A stretch of DNA of 64,000 nt from Chryseobacterium foetidum (GCF_025457425.1 NZ_JAMXIA010000001.1:868001-932000), one strand, 5' to 3'. Positions 52,306 to 61,643 are shown, counted from the stretch's first letter. A program made the numbers and translations. The notes: a model not told the origin generated them from the letters alone.

Positions 52306-52821
52306 TTATTGTTGTTGCTCATCATCCCTTCGCGGCAATGTCGAATTTTTTGCCGCTTTCACCAATTCATACACCTCCGCATAAACCTCCTTCCAATCCG
52401 TCACATTCTTCATTGCGGTAAGAAGATTCAGGAAAGCCTTTAGGGTTTGCTCCAGATCCCTGCGGATGGACGATGCACTTGCCATCTGTCGCAGACCAGC
52501 ATTGGCGTTTGCCTGTTCACCAAAAATCACTTCAAAATTTTGATGTTTTGTTTTCATGTCTGCAAAAGCCGTGGAAACTGAGAGTGCCGCCAATTTTTGC
52601 GAATTTTCAGGAAGTTCCAGAGCCTCGATCAGTTTTTTCATCTGAGCTGTCTGCGAAGAATAGCTCATGCGGTCGAGGTCAAGGCCATACTCCACAAAAA
52701 CCTGATACAGATCTTCCGCCAGCTGAAAATTAGGCACTGAAATGAGCTGTCTGTAACCGTCAAGAAAAGCTTTAAGATTACCGAAAGCCCCCGCTGGTGC
52801 GAGCGTCTCGCTCGTACCCAT
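52306..52821 (-). pseudogene. truncated DUF6261-like gene fused to a repeat
   Basis: From about residue 12 of the frame beginning at the ATG at 52821, the sequence (NLKAFLDGYRQLISVP, LDRMSYSSQTAQMKKLIEAL, RRDLEQTLKAFLNLLTAMKN, ELVKAAKNSTLPRR) resembles the C-terminal ~150 residues of DUF6261 proteins, which I recall as about 220-240 residues. The missing N-terminal part is replaced by GC-rich repeat sequence (52787-52860). A functional start is doubtful. Confidence 0.5.
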
Positions 52822-52860
52822 TGCAAAAGCGGACAAAAGCGAGACGCTTGCGCGAGCAGA
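52787..52860. repeat. GC-rich inverted repeat (AGCGAGACGCT)
   Basis: GAGCGTCTCGCTC (52801-52813) and AGCGAGACGCT (52839-52849) are inverted copies, with GCGCGAGCA alongside. The base composition differs sharply from the neighbours. It forms the junction to the truncated DUF6261-like gene. Confidence 0.6.
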
Positions 52861-52879
52861 TAAAAATCAAACTGCATTT

Positions 52880-52929
52880 GTCATGCTGTAAGCATCGCAA
52901 CACTATTATTTAGATTCTTTCAGAATGAC
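52880..52929. repeat. REP-like inverted repeat (GTCATGCTG... arms)
   Basis: The arms GTCATGCTGTAAGCATC (52880-52896) and AGATTCTTTCAGAATGAC (52912-52929) pair imperfectly. Same family as 45065-45125. Confidence 0.7.
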
Positions 52930-53022
52930 AAAGCTACTTTGATGCAAGCAAAACCTTATTAAGGTTAATATTTAGAGTGAAAATAGCCTTGACAAGATTG
53001 GTTTGTTGAACACGATAACAAC

Positions 53023-53056
53023 AAAAGACCAGAAGAAATTCCGGTCTTTTTCTTTT
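53023..53056. terminator. orphan intrinsic terminator
   Basis: AAAAGACC (53023-53030) pairs with GGTCTTTT (53043-53050), with a T tract on the plus strand. No plus-strand gene precedes it for more than 1 kb. Confidence 0.7.
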
Positions 53057-53125
53057 CCCAAAACTTCATTTTCAAAACCTCATCCCAAAACTTTTTAATT
53101 GTTAAATTAGCATCAAATTTCAACT

Positions 53126-54982
53126 ATGAACATCCGATATTCATTTTTTCTGATTTTGCTTTTTATTCTTGGGAATGCGCAGACTCAGCAGGCAGACAGT
53201 TTTGTGAAAGACAATTTTACCAAGCAGGAATTTTATATTCCGATGCGGGACGGGACAAAGCTTTTTACTTCGGTTTACATTCCGAAAGATATTGCGAAGT
53301 CTAAAAAATATCCTTTCCTGATGCAGCGTACCTGCTACAGCGTCGCTCCGTACGGAGAAAATGAATACAAAAGAAGCCTCGGCCCCAACAAATATCTGAT
53401 GAATGATAAATATATTTTCGTTTATCAGGATGTTCGCGGAAGGTATATGAGCGAAGGTACATTCACGAACATGACTCCGCAGGTGGAGAGAAAAACCAAA
53501 AAAGATGTCGACGAAAGCACAGATACCTACGACACCATCGAATACCTCATCAAAAATATCAAAAACAACAACGGAAAAGTGGGACAGTTCGGGACTTCCT
53601 ATCCCGGATTTTATACTGCTGTCGGCACTTTGTCTCAGCATCCCGCTTTGGTAGCTTCTTCGCCTCAGGCACCGATTTCAGATTTCTGGAATGATGATTT
53701 CCTGCACAACGGTAGATTTATGTTGGGCTATTTCAAAACATTTCCCGTGTTTGGAGTTCAGAAAACAAAGCCTGAAAATAAAGCGTGGTACACGGATTCG
53801 ATGATTAAATCTACTTCGGAAGATGGTTTGAAATTTTACCGTGACATGGGAACTTTGAAGGATGGCTATGAGAAATATTACAAAAACAATTTCTTCATGA
53901 CCGAAATTATGGAGCACACCAACTATGATGAATTCTGGCAAAAACGAAACCTTCTCCCCCATCTGAAAAATGTGAACCACGCTGTAATGACCGTCGGTGG
54001 CTGGTTTGATGCCGAGGATCTTTCAGGACCATTGAATATTTACAAAACGATTGAAAAAACCAGTCCGAAAGCCAAAAACACGATTGTGATGGGACCGTTT
54101 TCTCATGGCGGTTGGGGAAGAGAAGAGGGAAAACATTTTCACAATCAAATCTATTTTGGGGACAGCATTGCGACGTATTATCAGAAAAATCTGGAGACGA
54201 AATTCTTCAGTCATTACCTGAAAGGCGACACCAAAAAAGATGCAGGCCTACCTGAAGCAATGATGTACGACACGGGCTCGAAAGAGTGGAGAGAATTTTC
54301 AGAATATCCTCCGAAGAATACTCAGAAAATCAATTTTTATTTAGCAGATAAATCTTTAAAAAACACTGCCGGACAGGGATCTTCAGAATATTACAGCGAT
54401 CCTAATAATCCTGTTTTAAGTTCTGATAATCTGAAAGATTTTAACGGATTTACACCAAGAAATTACATGTCGGAAGACCAGAGATTTGCTGTCGGCCGGC
54501 CTGATGTTCTGACTTTCACAACAGATATTTTAACCGAAGATCTGACTTTTGCCGGAGAAATTTTAGCAAAATTAAATATCGCTTCAACTTCTACAGATGC
54601 TGATTTTGCGGTAAAACTGATTGATGTTTATCCTGAAGATTTCAAACCGAAAGAGAAAAAAGACGGCGTGATTTACGGAAATTATCATCAAATGGTTAGA
54701 AGTGAAATAATGCCTGCGAGATTCAGAAATTCAAGAGAAAAAGCGGAAGCCTTACAGCCAAATCAGAAAACTGCTGTGAATTTCAGATTGCAGGATGTGG
54801 TTCATACTTTTAAGAAGGGACATAAAATTCAGATACAGATTTCCTCAACGTGGTTTCCTCTGTTTGCTGTAAACCCGCAGAAGTTTATGGATAATCCAAA
54901 TTTTGCAAGTAAAGAAGATTACACGAAGGCTTTTATTAAAGTTTTTGAAGATTCTGCGATTGAGGTGCAGGTGTTGAAATAA
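53126..54982 (+). CDS. CocE/NonD-type hydrolase, alpha-amino-acid ester hydrolase-like (S15 family)
   Basis: A 618-residue exported enzyme with a signal peptide (LLFILGNAQ, cleaved near 19). The alpha/beta-hydrolase domain has MRDGTKLFTSVYIPK, QDVRGRYMSEG, the nucleophile elbow GQFGTSYPG with Ser158, the acid region in VGGWFDAEDLSGPL and the His in GPFSHGGW. A C-terminal jelly-roll domain follows. Relatives cleave alpha-amino esters or acyl amides. It ends just before a large inverted repeat that separates it from the HMG-CoA synthase gene. Confidence 0.88.
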   Translation: MNIRYSFFLILLFILGNAQTQQADSFVKDNFTKQEFYIPMRDGTKLFTSVYIPKDIAKSKKYPFLMQRTCYSVAPYGENEYKRSLGPNKYLMNDKYIFVYQDVRGRYMSEGTFTNMTPQVERKTKKDVDESTDTYDTIEYLIKNIKNNNGKVGQFGTSYPGFYTAVGTLSQHPALVASSPQAPISDFWNDDFLHNGRFMLGYFKTFPVFGVQKTKPENKAWYTDSMIKSTSEDGLKFYRDMGTLKDGYEKYYKNNFFMTEIMEHTNYDEFWQKRNLLPHLKNVNHAVMTVGGWFDAEDLSGPLNIYKTIEKTSPKAKNTIVMGPFSHGGWGREEGKHFHNQIYFGDSIATYYQKNLETKFFSHYLKGDTKKDAGLPEAMMYDTGSKEWREFSEYPPKNTQKINFYLADKSLKNTAGQGSSEYYSDPNNPVLSSDNLKDFNGFTPRNYMSEDQRFAVGRPDVLTFTTDILTEDLTFAGEILAKLNIASTSTDADFAVKLIDVYPEDFKPKEKKDGVIYGNYHQMVRSEIMPARFRNSREKAEALQPNQKTAVNFRLQDVVHTFKKGHKIQIQISSTWFPLFAVNPQKFMDNPNFASKEDYTKAFIKVFEDSAIEVQVLK

Positions 54983-55059
54983 TTTTTTCTCACGCAGATT
55001 GAGCAAATTTAGCAGATAATCTAATCTGCGTCATCTGTTTAATCTGCGTGAAAATTTTT
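54983..55059. repeat. large inverted repeat (CACGCAGATT...AATCTGCGTG), terminator-like
   Basis: The arms TTTTTTCTCACGCAGATT (54983-55000) and AATCTGCGTGAAAATTTTT (55041-55059) pair, and the loop contains more GCAGAT/ATCTGC words. It lies between convergent genes and can act as a terminator in both directions. Shorter CACGC/GCGTG hairpins appear at 61593-61615. Confidence 0.75.
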
Positions 55060-55065
55060 ATTTAA

Positions 55066-56391
55066 TTATTGGAAACCATAATACCTCGCACCAAGTAAAA
55101 CAGGATTTTCTGCCTCAACAGATTTCAATCCGAAACCTTCGTAGCTTGGGTTTATTGAATGTTCCAGTTGTTTTCTGTGAAGTTTCTCGTAAGTTTCAAA
55201 ATCGATGGCCAATCTGTTTTTTAAAGTTTCAAAAAGATTCCATTTTGAAACGACGTTTTTCCAGTTTGCGGAAACTTTTCCGGCAAATACTTTAGATTTT
55301 GAGCCGCTACCATACCCAAGAAAACCAATTTCCTGTCCGGCTAAATCTTCATTTTCATTGAATGAAGTTTGTAATGCAGACAGCAACGCCATAAAAATAG
55401 AAGCCGTGTACATATTTCCGATTTCAGATGAGGCACGCTGGGATTTTTCAATTTTTTCGTTGATGAATTTGATATAGTCTTCAGACTTTGCTACCTCTTT
55501 TTGTTCGTCAGGATTGCTGTATGATAGTCCGTTTTCTAAGCTGTAAATTTCAGTAAAAACCCTTTTCCCATGGAAGGCATAAGGCAAGTGGAAAATGAGA
55601 TATTTCCAGTTCTCATAAGGTTTTTCTATTCCGGTAATTTCTTTGTAATGTTGGTACGCCTCCCTGATTCTGTCCTGATAACATTGGTTGGAATACTGTC
55701 CGTCAAATACAGGTTCATCAGTAAAAATTTCAATTTTGTCGGGGAAATTTTCGGGAGCGTTGGTTAAGTCTTCTTTTTTAAAATGTCTGCGGGGTTTAAA
55801 GAAATCAAAAACTGATTCTGTGGCAACACCCCAGTTATTTTCAATTTCGATAAGATCGGGATTTGACGAGACTAAAAGTGCTACAGCACCGCCACCTTGA
55901 GTGTATTCTCCTGATGAAGCCAATTCGTATTTTGCATAATCGCTTGCAATAACGACTGCTTTTTTATCAGAGTTTACCCTAACAAAATCAAGGGAATTGT
56001 GAAGTGCATCTACGGCTCCGATGCATGCGAAAGTCATATCTACAACGTCACAGTTTTTAAAACATCTTTCGCCAAACTCCTCAGCCAAAACGTTTTCAAC
56101 CATTTGCATGGCATAACTTGCGGTAGGCTTAGCGGCATCGATTGCGCTTTCGGTTCCCAAATAAATTCTTGAAATTTCTTTGGGATTTATATTGTAATCT
56201 CTGACTAATTTTGATAATGCTTCTGCTGCGAAGGTTGCTGCATCTTCGTGCACATCGGGAAATCCCATTTTATGAAGTCCTAAACCTTTCTCCAATTTTG
56301 CCGGTTCTATGCCTCTTTTTTCGGCTAAATCTTTAATTTCCAAGTACAGAGAAGGCACATAATAGCTCGCTGCTTCAATTCCAAAACTCAT
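55066..56391 (-). CDS. mvaS: hydroxymethylglutaryl-CoA synthase
   Basis: A 441-residue thiolase-fold enzyme that condenses acetyl-CoA and acetoacetyl-CoA to HMG-CoA in the mevalonate pathway of isoprenoid synthesis. The catalytic Cys123 lies in DMTFACIGAVDAL, Glu81 in LGTESAIDAAKP, and the His in IFHLPYAFHGKR, with GYGSGSKSKVF near the C-terminus. Length is normal. The gene is alone here; the other mevalonate genes are not in the window. Confidence 0.92.
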   Translation of the reverse strand: MSFGIEAASYYVPSLYLEIKDLAEKRGIEPAKLEKGLGLHKMGFPDVHEDAATFAAEALSKLVRDYNINPKEISRIYLGTESAIDAAKPTASYAMQMVENVLAEEFGERCFKNCDVVDMTFACIGAVDALHNSLDFVRVNSDKKAVVIASDYAKYELASSGEYTQGGGAVALLVSSNPDLIEIENNWGVATESVFDFFKPRRHFKKEDLTNAPENFPDKIEIFTDEPVFDGQYSNQCYQDRIREAYQHYKEITGIEKPYENWKYLIFHLPYAFHGKRVFTEIYSLENGLSYSNPDEQKEVAKSEDYIKFINEKIEKSQRASSEIGNMYTASIFMALLSALQTSFNENEDLAGQEIGFLGYGSGSKSKVFAGKVSANWKNVVSKWNLFETLKNRLAIDFETYEKLHRKQLEHSINPSYEGFGLKSVEAENPVLLGARYYGFQ

Positions 56392-56563
56392 AATTTTTTA
56401 AATTTTAAACTAATTTAGGGAAGATAATGCAACCATAATGTTAAAAACATGATGATTTTTGTTAGCTCTTAAAAATTATGAAACAACAATACTAAATTCT
56501 AAACTGAACTTTATATAAAAATTATATCCGAAAGTTATTTACATTTTAAGATTTTTTTAAAAT

Positions 56564-56589
56564 AAACTATAGAATTAAATGTATAGTTT
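56564..56589. promoter_or_regulatory. perfect palindrome AAACTATA-N10-TATAGTTT, operator-like
   Basis: Perfect 8-bp inverted half-sites with a 10-base spacer, ending 18 bases before the ATG of the MutS-like ATPase gene. The geometry fits a dimeric repressor site; no T tract follows, so it is not a terminator. Confidence 0.5.
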
Positions 56590-56607
56590 TACGAAAAACA
56601 GGCAGAC

Positions 56608-57837
56608 ATGGAAGACATCTCCGAATTAATTAACCATTTTAATTTTACTCAAACAAAAAGATCTAAACAATACCTATTTTCTTTCTTCGGGCAAAAGTCT
56701 TTTAATAAAAAACAGACACTTTATACCCAGCAAAAACTTCAATTGTTTATTGACAACTCTCACATTACCGAAAATTATAAAATCAGAGAAAACAATGTGG
56801 CTGCAATTCAAAAATTATTAGATGAAATAGATGTTAACAAATATACTTATCTAAACAGCTTTACGTACAGAGAATACTTCAAAGAAATAAATACAAACCT
56901 CTCACTCCTGATTGATTTTTTTTATCATTTCGGATTAGTTTTGAGAAATTTTTCAAAAAATGAATTTTGCCCCGAATATATTCAGGAAATTGAAAAAACC
57001 GTAATTTTTATCAACTCACTGCATATCAATGAATATTATAAAAAAGAACTCGATTTTAAACAAAGAAAAAAAATTTTATCTGATATCACACCAAAAATAC
57101 ACGACGGAGATTTCAATGTCTTTTGGGATTTTTTCTATATGTTTGACGTATTCTCAAGCATTGCTAAAGGAATTAAATTCAACAATCTGATATTTCCTCA
57201 ATTTAACGGGAAGAGGTCATTTACAATTAATAATTTCTATCATCTTAATCTTAAAAACGCTGTCAGAAACACACTGATTGCTGACGATAAAAATATAATT
57301 GTGTTCACGGGAGCCAATATGTCTGGTAAATCCACTACAATGAAATCTATTAGTACAATTGTGCTGCTCGCTCATCTGGGAATTGCCGTGCCCGCACAAT
57401 ACTGTAATATTCCGTTTTACGAAAGTATATTTCTTTATTTTTCTGTAAATGACAATCTTACAAAAGGTTACAGCCATTTCGTTCAGGAAATAATGAATGT
57501 AAAGAAAGTTTTAATGGAACTTAAATCAAAAAAATGCTTTGTAGTTTTTGATGAATTATTCAGCGGAACCAATATTAATGATGCTTCACAAATTACAGTC
57601 AGTACAATGAATGGTTTGTCTAAGTTTAAAGATTCTCTGTTTATTTTTTCCACTCATTTAAATATTATTGAAGACAAATTATCTTTAAATGAAAACATTT
57701 TTTTACTGAATTTAGAATGCCGTTTAGATAACAGTGAGTTGGTTTTTACTTATAAATTAAAGGAAGGATGGTCTAAACTTGAGGTAGGAAAAATTCTATT
57801 TAATAATTACGGTTTAACTGAACTTTTGAACACATGA
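56608..57837 (+). CDS. short MutS-like ATPase (MutS domain V, no mismatch-recognition domain)
   Basis: A 409-residue protein, about half the length of MutS or MutS2. The first ~210 residues are helical and Lys/Asn-rich, like a shortened MutS lever/core region. The ATPase domain has Walker A TGANMSGKST at 234-243, a Ser/signature region NLTKGYSHFVQEI, Walker B CFVVFDELFSGTN at 310-322 and the switch His in STHL. It lacks the Phe-x-Glu mismatch domain and the Smr nuclease. AT-rich coding. The role is unknown; possibilities are a DNA-structure-specific ATPase or recombination control. It sits behind a palindromic site. Confidence 0.8.
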   Translation: MEDISELINHFNFTQTKRSKQYLFSFFGQKSFNKKQTLYTQQKLQLFIDNSHITENYKIRENNVAAIQKLLDEIDVNKYTYLNSFTYREYFKEINTNLSLLIDFFYHFGLVLRNFSKNEFCPEYIQEIEKTVIFINSLHINEYYKKELDFKQRKKILSDITPKIHDGDFNVFWDFFYMFDVFSSIAKGIKFNNLIFPQFNGKRSFTINNFYHLNLKNAVRNTLIADDKNIIVFTGANMSGKSTTMKSISTIVLLAHLGIAVPAQYCNIPFYESIFLYFSVNDNLTKGYSHFVQEIMNVKKVLMELKSKKCFVVFDELFSGTNINDASQITVSTMNGLSKFKDSLFIFSTHLNIIEDKLSLNENIFLLNLECRLDNSELVFTYKLKEGWSKLEVGKILFNNYGLTELLNT

Positions 57838-57885
57838 AATGAGAAAATAAAATTGCAAAAGAGAAAATAATCAAACTTCCACAAA

Positions 57886-57914
57886 AAAAGCCGACATCAT
57901 CTGCCGGCTTTCTA
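57886..57914. terminator. bidirectional intrinsic terminator
   Basis: AAAGCCG (57887-57893) pairs with CGGCTTT (57905-57911) between convergent genes, flanked by A and T tracts. Confidence 0.75.
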
Positions 57915-57931
57915 AGTAAATTTTAAAAAAT

Positions 57932-60445
57932 TTATTTAAAATCTTCAATTGCTTTATTAATCGCATCGATTTGTTTGTTGATGCTTGAAGCGTTTTGAGG
58001 GTTTTGTTTTAAAACTTCCATTTTTTTGTTGAGACCGTCTTTCAGCATCTGGGAAATCATCATTTTTACCTGAGGATTGTCGCCCATCTGTCCTTTTGCC
58101 TGACCTAAAATTTTGGTAATGCTTTCAGTAGCCTTTAGATTGTCTGAACTCATAATCCAGTTGTAGCCTTCTTCAGCATTTTTCCCCAATTCAGGATTCT
58201 GGAATTTGATGAAAGGATAGAACGCCACCAACTGTCCCAAATGATGCATCTGCGAAGTCACTTTATTCTTTACTATGATTGGAAGCATCTGAGTCAGCAT
58301 TTCTTCCGAAGCACCTTCCAAATCAATTTTTTCAGCGTACGAAGCCGCTTTCGAAGGATCGATTGCCAGGATTGCACCTACAGAATTCCCTTTTACAGCA
58401 TTTGAAACGGCATTTACACCTTTCTCAAAAAGCGGAATGTATTTTTTATCTTTTGTTTTCGCCAAAGCTGCAATAGCTGCTGCCTGAACCAAAGTTTTTG
58501 GATCGTTTGAAGCCAGCTTTTCAACTTCAGCACCCATTGCTTTCATCTGCTCAGGATTTGAAAGATCTACCAGTTCCAAAGCCTTCATTCTCACTCTGAA
58601 ATACGGATCTTTGATTGCAGCTGCCAACAATTTTGTAGCAGCAGGATTTTTACCAACCTGATCTTTAATTCCGTTTAAAGCTGAATATCTGCTTTTAAAT
58701 TCTTTAGAACCTGTGAACTGCAGAAGGTTTTGCTCAGGTGTTTTCTTATCGCTAATGTCTGCCACTAAAATTCCATCTGCATTAGGATTAACCAAATCCG
58801 GAGTTTTGGAAGCATCAAAATCAAATGTATTTTTAGCAGTTGCTTTTACCCAAACCTGCTGTCTTTTTGGCTTCCCGTTATCGTAAACATCGATGGTTAA
58901 AGGAAATTCAAAAGGCTGATCCTGAGATTGAGTGATGGTAACCGAAACCTGCTTTTTTACAGGCTCATAAGATGTTGTGTAGGAAATTTTCGGGTGACCG
59001 CTTCCGAAATACCACTGATTGAAGAACCAGTTTAGATCTCTTCCTGAAACTTTTTCAAAAGATAATCTTAACTGATGTGCTTCGGCATTTTTATACTCGT
59101 ACGTTTTAAGATAATCTGTAATTCCCGCAAAGAAAGCATCGTCGCCAAGATAATTTCTCAGCATGTGAAGAATTCCTCCACCTTTTTGATAAGTTACCAA
59201 ATCAAAAACGTCTTCTCTTGATTTATAATCAAATCTAACTAAATCTTTTTTGAAATCTGACGGATTGTGAATGTACATATTCACATCGGTCATCTGGTGG
59301 TAATCTGCCTGATCCTTTCCGTATTTGTACTCATTCCAAAGGTATTCTGAGTAGTTCGCAAAAGATTCGTTTACAGTAAGATTGCTCCAGCTTTCTGCAG
59401 TAACCAAATCCCCGAACCAATGGTGGAAAAGTTCGTGAGCGATGGTATCTTCCCAGCTGTTTTCGTCAATTAACTGTCCGGGCTTCTGAAGAACAGCGCT
59501 TCCGTGAAGGGTTGCCGTAGTGTTTTCCATGGCGCCGCTTACATAATCTCTTCCTGAAATCTGAGCATATTTTGCCCAAGGGTAATCGTAGCCTAATTTT
59601 TTAGAGAAAAACTCCATCATTTCCGGCGTGTTTCCGTAGATCTGTTTTGCGTAAGGTTCGTATTCTTTTTCGATGTAGTAATCAACAGGAATATTTCTCC
59701 ATTTATCTTTTACAACGGCATATTCACCAACTCCCATGAAGAAAAGGTAGGTAGAATGCGGTTTATCCATTACCCAGTGGTCTGTTCTTAAACCATTTCC
59801 GGATTTCTCAGAACCTTTCATAATTCCGTTGGAAAGGGTTACGTATTTCTCAGGAACCGTCATGAAGATTTCCTGAGTTGTTTTCTGATTGGATTTATCA
59901 ATAGTCGGAAACCATGCAGAAGAAGATTCAGTTTCTCCCTGAGTCCAGATTTGCGTTGGCTTGTCAGCATCTTTTCCCTGTGCGTTGATAAAATAAAGAC
60001 CTTTTGCATCGCTGATGGCAGCACTTCCCTCCTGCTTTACCTCGTTCGGACGTGATGTATATTTAATGTACACCGTATAATCCTGATTTTTCTGATATGT
60101 TTTATCTAAAGTAATTTTAAGAACATCATTTTTATAATCAAATTTTAACGGAGATTTTTTACCATTCTGATCTAAAGCCACTTCGTGAATAAGCATTGAT
60201 TTTGCATCAAGAGTCAGTTCGTTGGTTGGGTAAAAATAAGGAGATGCGGTAAGCCATTCTTCGCCGTTCATCTGCTCTTTTTGGTAGTCGAAATTGACTT
60301 TCAGTTTTGTATGTTTCAGTTCAGTTACTTTGGCGTGTGTTGCTCTGTACACTTCCTGTCTGCCTGAAGTTTCGGTTTGTGCAAATGCATCTGCCGAAAA
60401 TAGAATCCCTCCCAAAAGAGCGACTGATAAAATGGCTTTTTTCAT
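57932..60445 (-). CDS. M1-family aminopeptidase, exported
   Basis: An 837-residue zinc aminopeptidase with a signal peptide (FSADAFAQ, cleaved near 22). The exopeptidase motif GAMEN is at 304-308 and the zinc site HELFHHW at 337-343, with the third ligand Glu360 in NESFANY. The C-terminal part (~560-837) is alpha-helical with HEAT-like repeats. It trims peptides in the periplasm or at the surface. A small gene of unknown function lies 13 bases upstream and is probably on the same mRNA. Confidence 0.93.
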   Translation of the reverse strand: MKKAILSVALLGGILFSADAFAQTETSGRQEVYRATHAKVTELKHTKLKVNFDYQKEQMNGEEWLTASPYFYPTNELTLDAKSMLIHEVALDQNGKKSPLKFDYKNDVLKITLDKTYQKNQDYTVYIKYTSRPNEVKQEGSAAISDAKGLYFINAQGKDADKPTQIWTQGETESSSAWFPTIDKSNQKTTQEIFMTVPEKYVTLSNGIMKGSEKSGNGLRTDHWVMDKPHSTYLFFMGVGEYAVVKDKWRNIPVDYYIEKEYEPYAKQIYGNTPEMMEFFSKKLGYDYPWAKYAQISGRDYVSGAMENTTATLHGSAVLQKPGQLIDENSWEDTIAHELFHHWFGDLVTAESWSNLTVNESFANYSEYLWNEYKYGKDQADYHQMTDVNMYIHNPSDFKKDLVRFDYKSREDVFDLVTYQKGGGILHMLRNYLGDDAFFAGITDYLKTYEYKNAEAHQLRLSFEKVSGRDLNWFFNQWYFGSGHPKISYTTSYEPVKKQVSVTITQSQDQPFEFPLTIDVYDNGKPKRQQVWVKATAKNTFDFDASKTPDLVNPNADGILVADISDKKTPEQNLLQFTGSKEFKSRYSALNGIKDQVGKNPAATKLLAAAIKDPYFRVRMKALELVDLSNPEQMKAMGAEVEKLASNDPKTLVQAAAIAALAKTKDKKYIPLFEKGVNAVSNAVKGNSVGAILAIDPSKAASYAEKIDLEGASEEMLTQMLPIIVKNKVTSQMHHLGQLVAFYPFIKFQNPELGKNAEEGYNWIMSSDNLKATESITKILGQAKGQMGDNPQVKMMISQMLKDGLNKKMEVLKQNPQNASSINKQIDAINKAIEDFK

Positions 60446-60458
60446 TATAGATCTAAAA

Positions 60459-60677
60459 TTATTTTTTTGTTAAAATGGTAAAAATATCATTCACCAATGT
60501 TTCGTAATCTCCTTTTTTGAACTGTTCTTTTGTTTTTTCGAAAGCTTTTTTCAGTTCGCTTTCAGGGTTTTCTTCGTCGATAATTTCAACGGATGATATT
60601 CCTTTAATCTGCGAAAGCAACAATTTAATGTTTTCTGCATCCACATTTTCTTCCAAGGTGATTTTGATTGATTTCAT
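60459..60677 (-). CDS. small acidic protein, unknown function
   Basis: A 72-residue protein with a beta-alpha-beta start (MKSIKITLEE, IKLLLSQIKGISSVEIID) reminiscent of a ferredoxin-like/HMA fold, then a charged helix (ELKKAFEKTKEQFKKGDYE). No signal peptide. No toxin-like partner is next to it, so an antitoxin role is not supported. It precedes the M1 aminopeptidase gene by 13 bases. Confidence 0.55.
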   Translation of the reverse strand: MKSIKITLEENVDAENIKLLLSQIKGISSVEIIDEENPESELKKAFEKTKEQFKKGDYETLVNDIFTILTKK

Positions 60678-60716
60678 ACTCGATAAGTAGTAAAATCAAG
60701 GATTTAGTTACAAAAA

Positions 60717-60739
60717 AAGTGAAGTTTTCAGCTCCACTT
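60717..60739 (-). terminator. terminator-like hairpin after thyA
   Basis: On the minus strand AAGTGGAG pairs with CTTCACTT (one G-U pair), followed by TTTTTTTG. Confidence 0.65.
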
Positions 60740-60761
60740 TTATATTCTTTTAAAATTTAAT

Positions 60762-61556
60762 TTATATCGCCACCGGAGCTTTAATTCCCGGATGCGGATC
60801 GTAATTTTCCAAGGTAAAATCTTCAAAATTAAAACTGAAAATATCTTTAATTTCAGGATTTAATTTCATTGTAGGTAAAGGTCTTATCTCTCTTGAAAGC
60901 TGTTTCTGAACCTGCTCAAAATGGTTATTGTAAATATGAACGTCCCCAAAAGAGTGTACATAATCTCCGACTTCCAAATCACAAACCTGCGCTACCATCA
61001 TTAAAAGTAAAGCATAACTTGCAATGTTGAATGGAACTCCCAGAAAAACATCTGCACTTCTTTGATACAACTGCAAAGACAGTTTGCCATCAGCTACATA
61101 AAACTGAAACAGAGCGTGACAGGGAGCCAAAGCCATATTCGGGATTTCAGCGGCATTCCATGCAGAAACGATTAATCTTCTGGAATCGGGATTTTTTTTG
61201 ATTTGGTCGATTACTTCTGAAAACTGATCGACTACTTTTCCGTCTGCACCGTTCCAGCTTCTCCATTGTGCACCGTAAATAGGACCGAGGTCGCCGTTTT
61301 CATCAGCCCATTCGTTCCAGATGGTAACTCCATTGTCTGTAAGATATTTGATGTTGGTATCACCTTTCAGAAACCACAGTAATTCGTAAATGATAGATTT
61401 CAAATGAACTTTTTTCGTTGTTACCAAAGGAAATCCTTGTGACAGATCGTAACGCAGCTGGTATCCGAAAACGCTTCGTGTTCCCGTGCCTGTTCTGTCG
61501 GTTTTATCGGTTCCGTTATCTAAAATATGCTGAAGTAATTCGTGATAGTTTTGCAT
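60762..61556 (-). CDS. thyA: thymidylate synthase
   Basis: A 264-residue enzyme that methylates dUMP to dTMP with methylene-tetrahydrofolate. The catalytic Cys146 lies in [12 protein letters not shown]. The substrate-binding motif [12 protein letters not shown] is near the N-terminus, and [18 protein letters not shown] is the dUMP-binding region. The length is as in E. coli ThyA. A -7 box lies 23 bases upstream. Confidence 0.97.
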   Translation of the reverse strand: MQNYHELLQHILDNGTDKTDRTGTGTRSVFGYQLRYDLSQGFPLVTTKKVHLKSIIYELLWFLKGDTNIKYLTDNGVTIWNEWADENGDLGPIYGAQWRSWNGADGKVVDQFSEVIDQIKKNPDSRRLIVSAWNAAEIPNMALAPCHALFQFYVADGKLSLQLYQRSADVFLGVPFNIASYALLLMMVAQVCDLEVGDYVHSFGDVHIYNNHFEQVQKQLSREIRPLPTMKLNPEIKDIFSFNFEDFTLENYDPHPGIKAPVAI

Positions 61557-61578
61557 TTCTGAAGAAAAATATTGGGCT

Positions 61579-61586
61579 CAAATTTA
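61579..61586 (-). promoter_or_regulatory. -7 promoter box (TAAATTTG) of thyA
   Basis: An exact minus-strand consensus match ending 22 bases before the ATG at 61556; the 5' leader would be about 16 bases. Confidence 0.6.
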
Positions 61587-61592
61587 TGAAAA

Positions 61593-61615
61593 ATCACGCA
61601 GAAAGTCCGCGTGAT
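61593..61615 (-). terminator. intrinsic terminator of the prolyl oligopeptidase gene
   Basis: On the minus strand ATCACGC pairs with GCGTGAT around a 9-base loop, followed by TTTTT. It lies just upstream of the thyA promoter box. Confidence 0.75.
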
Positions 61616-61643
61616 ATTAATTTAAAAAACAGATTCCTTTTAT

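Noticed and set aside
52665-52877. 70-codon minus-strand frame over the DUF6261-like region
   Set aside because: It is the DUF6261 sequence read in a different frame, with no own features.
60459-60677. Antitoxin of a toxin-antitoxin pair
   Set aside because: The only neighbour within range is the M1 aminopeptidase gene; there is no toxin-like ORF on either strand.
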